A stretch of DNA of 64,000 bases. Source: Casuarius casuarius. Taxonomy: Eukaryota; Chordata; Aves; Casuariiformes; Casuariidae. The stretch lies in contig PTFA01000407.1 in the NCBI GenBank assembly GCA_003342895.1, forward strand, positions 62,001 to 126,000, read 5' to 3'. The notes under the pieces are model-generated. The model searched no databases and was not told where the DNA came from. It saw only the letters and a list, made by a program, of their open reading frames with translations. The position numbers and the translations under genes are program-made. Shown in pieces: positions 57,501 through 64,000 of this stretch; the first letter of the stretch is position 1; every line of letters starts with the position of its first letter.

Positions 57501-60370
57501 GAATTGACATTTGTTGCATTGATCTCAGGCAGCCCCACTCCACCGGGAGCAGCACCATTTCTCTATTACTCTTTATCTACATTTCTCATCCTACTGACGT
57601 ATGTTTGTGCAAGTATTCTTAGCGACAGAATATGTCTACAGAGTAGGAGGTTGATACCGTTTACCAGCGACTGGGTTATCAGTGCTTAGAAAAGAGAACG
57701 CATGTAATTCCCTTTCAAATTAACGCATGCGACACATCTCCCCTTTCCCTATTTCCTGCGCTGGGAAGATAACACCTTTCATGGGCCTCTGGGGAGGAAT
57801 TACGTTCCAAAGATCTCCACCCAATTTCTCAAAAGGAAACTCTTTAAATCACAGTCGCAGCGTCACAGCGAGTGGAGCGCTCCCGGCTCCGCACCCAGCG
57901 CGCGCCCTCCTCTCCCACGGCCCTCGCTGGGAGAACAGGCAGCAGGAGCTGAACTTTCTATCGGCGCTTGGCTAAGCAGCAGGCAAGGCGGGTTTTAGCT
58001 ACCTAAGGCAGGATTTATCGGCGGTCAGAGAAAGAAGGTGGATGTGCAAGGTCGAGGCTGTGCAGGAGGGGTGAGAGCTGCGGCAATTGCACAGGCAGCT
58101 CAGATTCAGAAGAGCCCTGAAAAAAGACAGCAGACCTGGCCCTGGCTTTATGGCTCCACCCGTGCAAGTTCAGGGATATACGGGATGCTTTTTGCTGAGC
58201 TCGTACTGATGCGTGAGCTGACTGGGGCGGGAAGCAAGCTCAGCCCAGCACCGGCATTTCTGGTTGCTTTGTTAAACATGAGCAAAGAAATCACCCAGAG
58301 CGGTCCACCAGCCACTGCTCATCTTTTAACATCTTTTAACAATTTAGGGGCCAAACTGAAACTCTTCAGACTCGAAGATTTTAATGGACGGGCTGCTAAT
58401 AATTGAGAGCCGTATCCCTCAGCCCCAGGAGCCCTCGAGCTAAGTTACCAGCTACACTAAGCCACTGCAACAGTCTTTCTGCACTTTCACGGCATTCAGA
58501 GATCTACTTTATTTGCCCACAGCAAAAGGCATTTTGTTCAAATTGTGCCTTATCACAGCTGACCCCTTTGGGTAGATGCTCAGAGTGGAATTCGACATCT
58601 GGCTAAGACCCAAGGACATTAAAGAAGATTTTCATCTAAAACTCCACATAATCCTATGATAACATAACCTGAACTTGTTCTCTGAGTCACCCTTTAGCTA
58701 CAAAACCAACCCAAACTTCAGTAATGACCTGTAAACCCCACAGAGCCAGCTCAGCTGTGGGAAAACAAGGGGATGTTTGTACATACCCAGAATTGCAATT
58801 TAATCCCACTTGGCTAGGGGGAGAGTGCAAGGGAATTTTTTTTTCCTCGGGAAAACACAGAATGGTTCTCTTTCCTTCTTCAGCATCCTTTTTCTGAATT
58901 AGAAGTTAAGTTTAGATAAGCTCAGTCTTTGGGAAGGCTAATGTTGTGGGTTTAGAGTTGGGGCTGGGTGGGAGGAAACCCGAGAGCAGCTCCTCATGCT
59001 GCTGCTGAGCCAACGGGTAAAGCTGCAGCAGTCCCTGCCGTGTCCTAGCTGCGAAACGGGGAAAAGCAGAAAGCATCCCGTCTCCTGCCCTTTCTCCACC
59101 TTGCCAGGGGAGACGGCAGCCTGGGGGCTTCTGCCTGTGATACAAACACACCCCAGGTCCAGGTCGCAGCTGGAGACCCGATATACCAGCGTACTCCAGA
59201 GAGCAGACGCCATGCGCTTTTTACCTTGATGTTCTTTCTATCTGCTGCGAGTCCAGCAGCATCTTCCTCCGAGCTGGGCCCGAACCTTTCCAAATCACAG
59301 CCACTGGCCCAGTCCATGGCCCACAGGCACCCTTTGAGGTCAAGCAGGCCGAGGGACCCAAACCCCTCCTCGCCACCAGACCTCGCCAGCTCTCCCATCT
59401 AGTCCTCCCTCGACTTCTCCAGTCCTTCTTCACTCCTGCTCCTTCTCCCACAAGATCCTGCCTCTCTCTCTTTGCCAGGCACCTGACAGCTCATATGTTG
59501 GTTCAGCAGTGCCAAAGGATTAGGATTACACGCATTGTCAGGCAAAAACATGCCCGCGGAAGAAAGCACTTAGTGTTGTATTATTTTTTCTAAGTAGGTA
59601 AATATCCCCGTTGAGTGAAATATGAATATCCATCTTCAGGGTCAGAATAGGATTTGGTGCTTTAAATCTCTTTGTGGGCCAGCTTGCTCGATTAGATTTA
59701 ACCTGATCTGACCTGGCCGGGAACATTATCTCCGTGTTTCAGGTAAACATCGAGGCCCGCTCAGGCTGCAAAAAGCCTTGAGAGGGCTGTTGGGACGGGG
59801 CACTGCTGGACACGTCCCTCGGGGGACCAGCGCTGATAACGCAGGAGCCATCAGTAACGGCCTTGCTCCAGGCAGGGAGAGGCGGCGCGCGGGTGAGAGC
59901 AACGAGGCATCGAGGGCCCCGCAGTGATCCTGACCCTCAGGGATGCGTGTGCAATATTATAACTACTATATTGCAATATATACAACATGCGGCAATGTTA
60001 CAATGTAAAATAATACGGAAAAGGGCAGCTCGCAGCTGGCAGGAACAGGGGTCCCATGGAAATGGCCAGGCAGAGACACCCCTGGACACGGAGATCTGGG
60101 GAGGCCAAACCCCTGGAAAAGCCCCGGCTGCTGTTAGCAAGGTATAGGGGACGCATCCTCCCCTAGAGGCAGCTGGGTCCGTGTCTTGATATCTCACTTC
60201 TTCTGCCACATGAAGACAGGCAGATGGTTTTGCTAATGTTGCTCGGCTGAGGCTGCACTCAGCGATAGCGACCTGGTGGCAAATTGGAGTCCTGAAATGC
60301 ATACCGCTTTTACAAGGTCACGGAAGCTGCTGCCAGGCCTATGCACCAAAAAACCCCTAGCGATGAGAAA
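54500..60370. other. CpG-poor DNA with several enhancer-like patches, no gene seen
   Basis: Three less distinct AT-rich patches could be conserved elements: 55100-55300 (GGTTACGAAACGG, GTTATTAATGAAG), 57200-57400 (AACATTATTACTAC, AAATAATTTGACGG, TATATTAATGACAGG) and 58160-58410, where a perfect 10-base tandem duplication lies at 58321-58340. The 122-codon frame 58038-58406 over the last patch shows no known domain. Confidence 0.42.
59500..59720. promoter_or_regulatory. Conserved-element candidate
   Basis: Repeat-free AT-rich block with AGGATTAGGATTACACG (two GGATTA words, OTX/bicoid-type), GTTGTATTATTTTTTC, GAAATATGAATATCC and CGATTAGATTTAACC. A cluster of GATTA cores on the + strand is the notable feature. 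Confidence 0.33.
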
Positions 60371-60424
60371 AAAAAATGTACTTTTTAATTGCTTTTTTCT
60401 GTTTTACTTTCCATTTCACTTTAG

Positions 60425-60595
60425 GAGGAGAGTGGAGTCATATTTTTAAGCTTGACCATGAAACCATGAAAGCTGAAAACTTTAAGAAAGGGAGACAGGA
60501 TCATCTTATAAATCACTCGACTCCGGGAGCAAAGGCTTTAAGGAAAAAACCCACAAATATTGTGAGAATCACAATAAATATTGAAAGATCAGGGA
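60425..60595 (+). other. Candidate exon behind a strong splice acceptor
   Basis: A pyrimidine tract from about 60380 ends CATTTCACTTTAG at 60424, the best acceptor-like sequence I found. A frame open from 60376 to 60918 crosses it (180 codons). After the acceptor the peptide is Lys/His/Asn-rich (for example KLDHETMKAENFKKG) with no known domain. An AATAAA lies at 60573-60578, so a short terminal non-coding exon is an alternative. An antisense frame is also open. The feature end is approximate, 15-20 bases past the AATAAA. Confidence 0.2.
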
Positions 60596-61020
60596 ACATT
60601 TCTCCAAAGAAATGCTCTTTTGAAGGAAGGCAGGAAAGGGCTGGACCTCTGCAGCCCCTGAAGTGGCTCACACACCTCTCATTCCTTGCCCAGGCCTTTC
60701 TGCTCTGCAAAGACTCATGCCCAGTTTGGGTCAGGCTGGTTGCAAAGGCTGAGGCGGGACACCAAGGGCATCTGCACGGGGACCCCCGGACCGGCTCTGT
60801 AAAGGCACAGAAGCCAGAGGGACAAGCAGGATCTGCTGGAGAGAGGGAGGACTGCAAGTCAGGAGGATTTGGTGTATGTTTTTATTGTTTTAATGTCATA
60901 AAAATGCTCTTCATGTAATTGCTTCTTTCATTCACTGGCATTCAATGATGACAAGCTGAAAGAAAAATTCATGTCAGGGTGAGCCAATACAACATTGTGT
61001 TTTCAATTTTTCCAGCATTC

Positions 61021-61043
61021 AAAAAAAAAAAAAAAAAAAAAAA
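61021..61043. repeat. Poly-A tract (23 A)
   Basis: Uninterrupted run of 23 A, the longest homopolymer in the window. A retroposon tail was considered, but the 100 bases on either side show no SINE body or obvious target-site duplication. Confidence 0.93.
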
Positions 61044-63095
61044 GCTCTGTAGGTGAAACAAAACAATTCATTTTGTATTCAGGATTTTTGTTTGCTTTTA
61101 ACATATAATTCAGAAGAGGTAATTTGCTAACCAAAGGCCAATTCAAGGCCAACATTTGAAACATTTCATTTAGAAAATGGTGAGACAAAAGGTTTTGACT
61201 TTTTGGAAATGTTATGTGTTGCTTTTTTCCTGGTCAGCTCAGCATTGGGCGTTTGGTTGAGGGACTTTGGGTTAAACAGTGCTCTAAAAACTCCACCACA
61301 CTGGAGCTTGTCTCCTCCTGCTATTTCTAATGGCAGACGTGGCCTAGCCAGCTCTTGGCTAAGGCACCAACCTTGTCTGGAACCAGCTGGGATGTTAGCC
61401 CTAATACAGAAGCGATATTTTGCTAAATCAAGAAAAAAAAACAGCTTTGATCCTCAGGGTCCACTCCAGGGTGTCCGGGGCACTAGGCAAGCCAGCTCCC
61501 CCTTTCTCTGAAGAATATTCCTAAATTTGAAACCCACAGTTACGGTCAGCAACGCAAATCTGCTTTTAATTCATTTTAATTGTGGCAAACAACTGCCTGA
61601 GGAAACGCTGACCGGTGGAACTGGCAGCACTGTTGGAGGGAACGCAGCAAATTCCCCCGTCCCCCTCACCTTGGTTTCGCTCTGCTCCCCGTTTTGGGCA
61701 CCCATGGTAAACTCGTTTCAGAATACACCATGATGCCACATGACACTTTCTTTTGACCTATCCTTGTTTAAACGCAGGAGTTCCCAGAGCTGAAGGGGAT
61801 TTGATTCTGTACTGAGCGCAGTGTCCCACAGAAACCCGGTGTGGCCTGCGAGGGACTAGCCCCGGGACTAGCCCCAGGCCTCCGATGGGGATGAGCATGG
61901 GCAGGATCCATCAGCCATGCTGCTTTATGGAGAGCTCAGAAGAAAGTCCATTTGCTCTTCAGCGGAGAAGATAACCCCACTGTGTGTCCCTCTTTCCCCT
62001 TCTTTAATAATAATACAGCAACAAAAGGGAGCAGGAGAAGCAGTGTGCTCCCCAAGAAATCAAAACTCAAGCATACACCAAGCTAATTTATCATTTGACT
62101 TCTGGTCCCCTTAAAAAACAACAAAAAAGAATGAATATTTCTGCTCTGGAGCCAGGATCTTCATTAAATTAGTGACAAACTACGCAGAACTGACCCTGCC
62201 ATAACCTCTGCAGCAGTGGTCGCTGTCCAGTTTTTTAATCATGGTCCATGGGTTGCATGCAGGCCCTGAAAAGACAAACCGTGAGTTTTTGGAAAGCCTC
62301 TTGGAGCAGTTGGCATCCCCGAGGATGTCCTGCCGCCCGGCGAGGCTGTGCTCGTCGTGTCGGCAACGACACCAGCAGCAGCAGAGGGCCCTGGCAGAGG
62401 GCAATGCTTTGGGTCAGTGCCTGCGTGGGGAGTGAAGGTAGCGCCAGGCATTTTTAAGAGGCACCGGAGGCCCATGGGGTGCTGCTGCAAGCGCCTGGCC
62501 ATCCGCCAGCCCATCTGCCAAGTAAGAAATAGCCAAACACACAGCTGTACGGGGAGGCAGACATCTGCAGGTGGCCTGATGAGCCAGGCCAGGGCAGAGA
62601 TGTTTGCCTGGGACCCTCCCAAACCCTCCCCAGCACAGGGAGCGCGTGGGATGGAGGGGGAGCGTCGGTGCAGCCCTGCAAAGGTGGGATCACACTCCCG
62701 CTGTTTGACACATTCTCCTTTACATCGTATATCCAGTTGCCTAAAGTACCCACTCACCGGAAAAAAGTCATTTTAGAGGCAATTAATATCCACAGAATAT
62801 ATATATACCTGCTTCCTACGCTTGTACATTTGTAATCCGAGTCTCTCCGATCACTTATTTACCTCCTTTGCGAGTGCCCTTTGGAGACTGCTGGGGCCAC
62901 CGATGCCTGGGGAGCACCTGCGGGCAGAGCAGGAAGGTGAACGCTCACCTGCGCCCTGCTGTGCGTCTCAGTCCAGACCCTCACCCACGCCTGCCTGCCA
63001 CCTTTCCTGGGTGCATTCTCGGTGGAGAAAGACTCCAAGATCTGCTGAAGCCTGTGGAGAAGGTCCTAGTGAAAGTGAGAGCTGCTGCGCACTCC

Positions 63096-63112
63096 CTGCT
63101 AGTGGCGCCCTC
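63096..63112 (-). promoter_or_regulatory. CTCF-like core motif
   Basis: The + strand reads GGCGCCCTCTG (63103-63113), which on the - strand gives the CAGAGGGCGCC core of a CTCF site. The outer part of the consensus does not match well. Tentative. Confidence 0.18.
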
Positions 63113-64000
63113 TGTGTCACGGATGTCCCTCCGCTGCCATCTGCCTCTTCCATCCAACCATCCCTTCTTCTCTCAAGCTCATCCTCTCCGTGTCACTGTT
63201 CTCCTCTGAGCCTGGTGTCCTTGTCTTCTGTCTGAAAGGCATTACAATGGATGAGTCTGGATTAGCTGAGAAACACAGGAAAAGGTCTGGAGATTGTTTC
63301 CATTTACCAGCCACGTGGGCTCTGGTTTAACTCCAAAGACAAAACGCGCAAACAAGAAGAATCCTAGACAGCATGTGTCAGTCACGCTCATTTTAACTAA
63401 GTGCATCTCCCACAAACCATTTAATTACTCATCTTGTTATGCTTGGAGCGTGGCTGACTAATTTGAGAAGGACGCTGAGTGTGCGGAGTCTATTTGGAGT
63501 TACCCAGCACTGCGCACCAGGCTGTGCTTCGCCTCAAGTGATTTTCCTTCGTGAACTCCAACAAATCCACCAGAAGCTGGGATGAGCAGACCCAGCCTTC
63601 GCTGCATCAGCCTACCTCAAAGCCGTTTTCCTCAAAACCATCTCCTATCCAGTTCTCACCAGCTTGAATCCCAGGTCGGGGTTCTCAGCTGATGTAAACC
63701 TCGATAGTAAAACCAACATGCAGGAACATCAGTGTGCTAGGAAGTCTACCAGACATGGTAAAAACCATCACAGTTGGGTTAAACGAGACCAGATGGAAGG
63801 CAGGAGAAACAGAAGTTCTCCTCCTGGAGCTGGGGGAGAACTGCCATCCCATCCAGCAACTACACTTAACAAGTGTTTCCAGCTTGGCCATTTTTCCACC
63901 AAACAAGCAAAGCCCCTTCCAGCCTATGTAATGGCTTTGCAATTAGGACACACATGTGGGATGCAGTAAAACTCTGTTGAGGATCTACTGAATCAGGCAA

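Larger units (their letters stand above)
60600..64000. other. CpG-poor DNA, no gene seen
   Basis: Short overlapping frames only. Contains the A23 tract at 61021-61043, a short duplication of GGGACTAGCCCC around 61852-61876, and an AT-rich patch at 63380-63560 (AACCATTTAATTACTCATC, GACTAATTTGAG) that could be a small conserved element. Confidence 0.45.

Noticed and set aside
1..64000. Known developmental microRNA hairpins (for example miR-9, miR-124, miR-137, miR-196, miR-375) that sit in CpG-rich loci
   Set aside because: I looked for remembered mature sequences by eye on the + strand and saw none; a covariance-model search would be needed to exclude others.

Overview
This is nuclear DNA from an amniote, most likely a sauropsid (bird, crocodilian or turtle). 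The evidence is CpG-poor background interrupted by many CpG islands, at least five eroded MIR-type SINE fragments, and no sign of young mammalian SINEs or LINEs. I recognised no CR1 element either, which is unusual for a bird and leaves crocodilian or turtle open. Nothing bacterial, viral or plasmid-like was seen. About 60 isolated single N positions are scattered through the window, mostly between 12.2 and 43.2 kb.

I cannot recognise any complete protein-coding gene. The long open frames (up to 346 codons) all lie in GC-rich DNA, are open in several frames at once, and encode no domain I know. I treat them as chance. Three short stretches look like possible exons and are reported with low confidence: + strand 3857-4138, - strand 11091-11184 (with a possible 3' UTR down to about 10.67 kb), and + strand from 60425.

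Layout. 1-12 kb is AT-richer, CpG-poor DNA with MIR relics, one isolated small CpG island at about 3.94-4.31 kb and one AT-rich block at 10.69-11.09 kb. From 12 to 15 kb GC content rises. From 15 to 26.1 kb there is a dense series of CpG islands, the largest a composite of about 3.2 kb at 21.4-24.6 kb. The first GC-rich block ends near 26.1 kb beside an A-rich tract and a CTCF-like motif. From 26.1 to 33.6 kb the DNA is ordinary and CpG-poor. From 33.6 to 47.9 kb a second series of CpG islands alternates with short AT-rich blocks full of homeodomain-type TAATTA, POU and similar motifs. From 48 to 64 kb the DNA is again CpG-poor, with several AT-rich blocks that resemble conserved non-coding elements.

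The pattern as a whole (many CpG islands, interleaved AT-rich enhancer-like blocks, very few transposons, no recognisable coding sequence) is what one sees next to or inside a developmental transcription-factor locus, possibly with long non-coding RNAs. That is inference. I could not run an alignment, and conservation is the decisive test for almost every call below.
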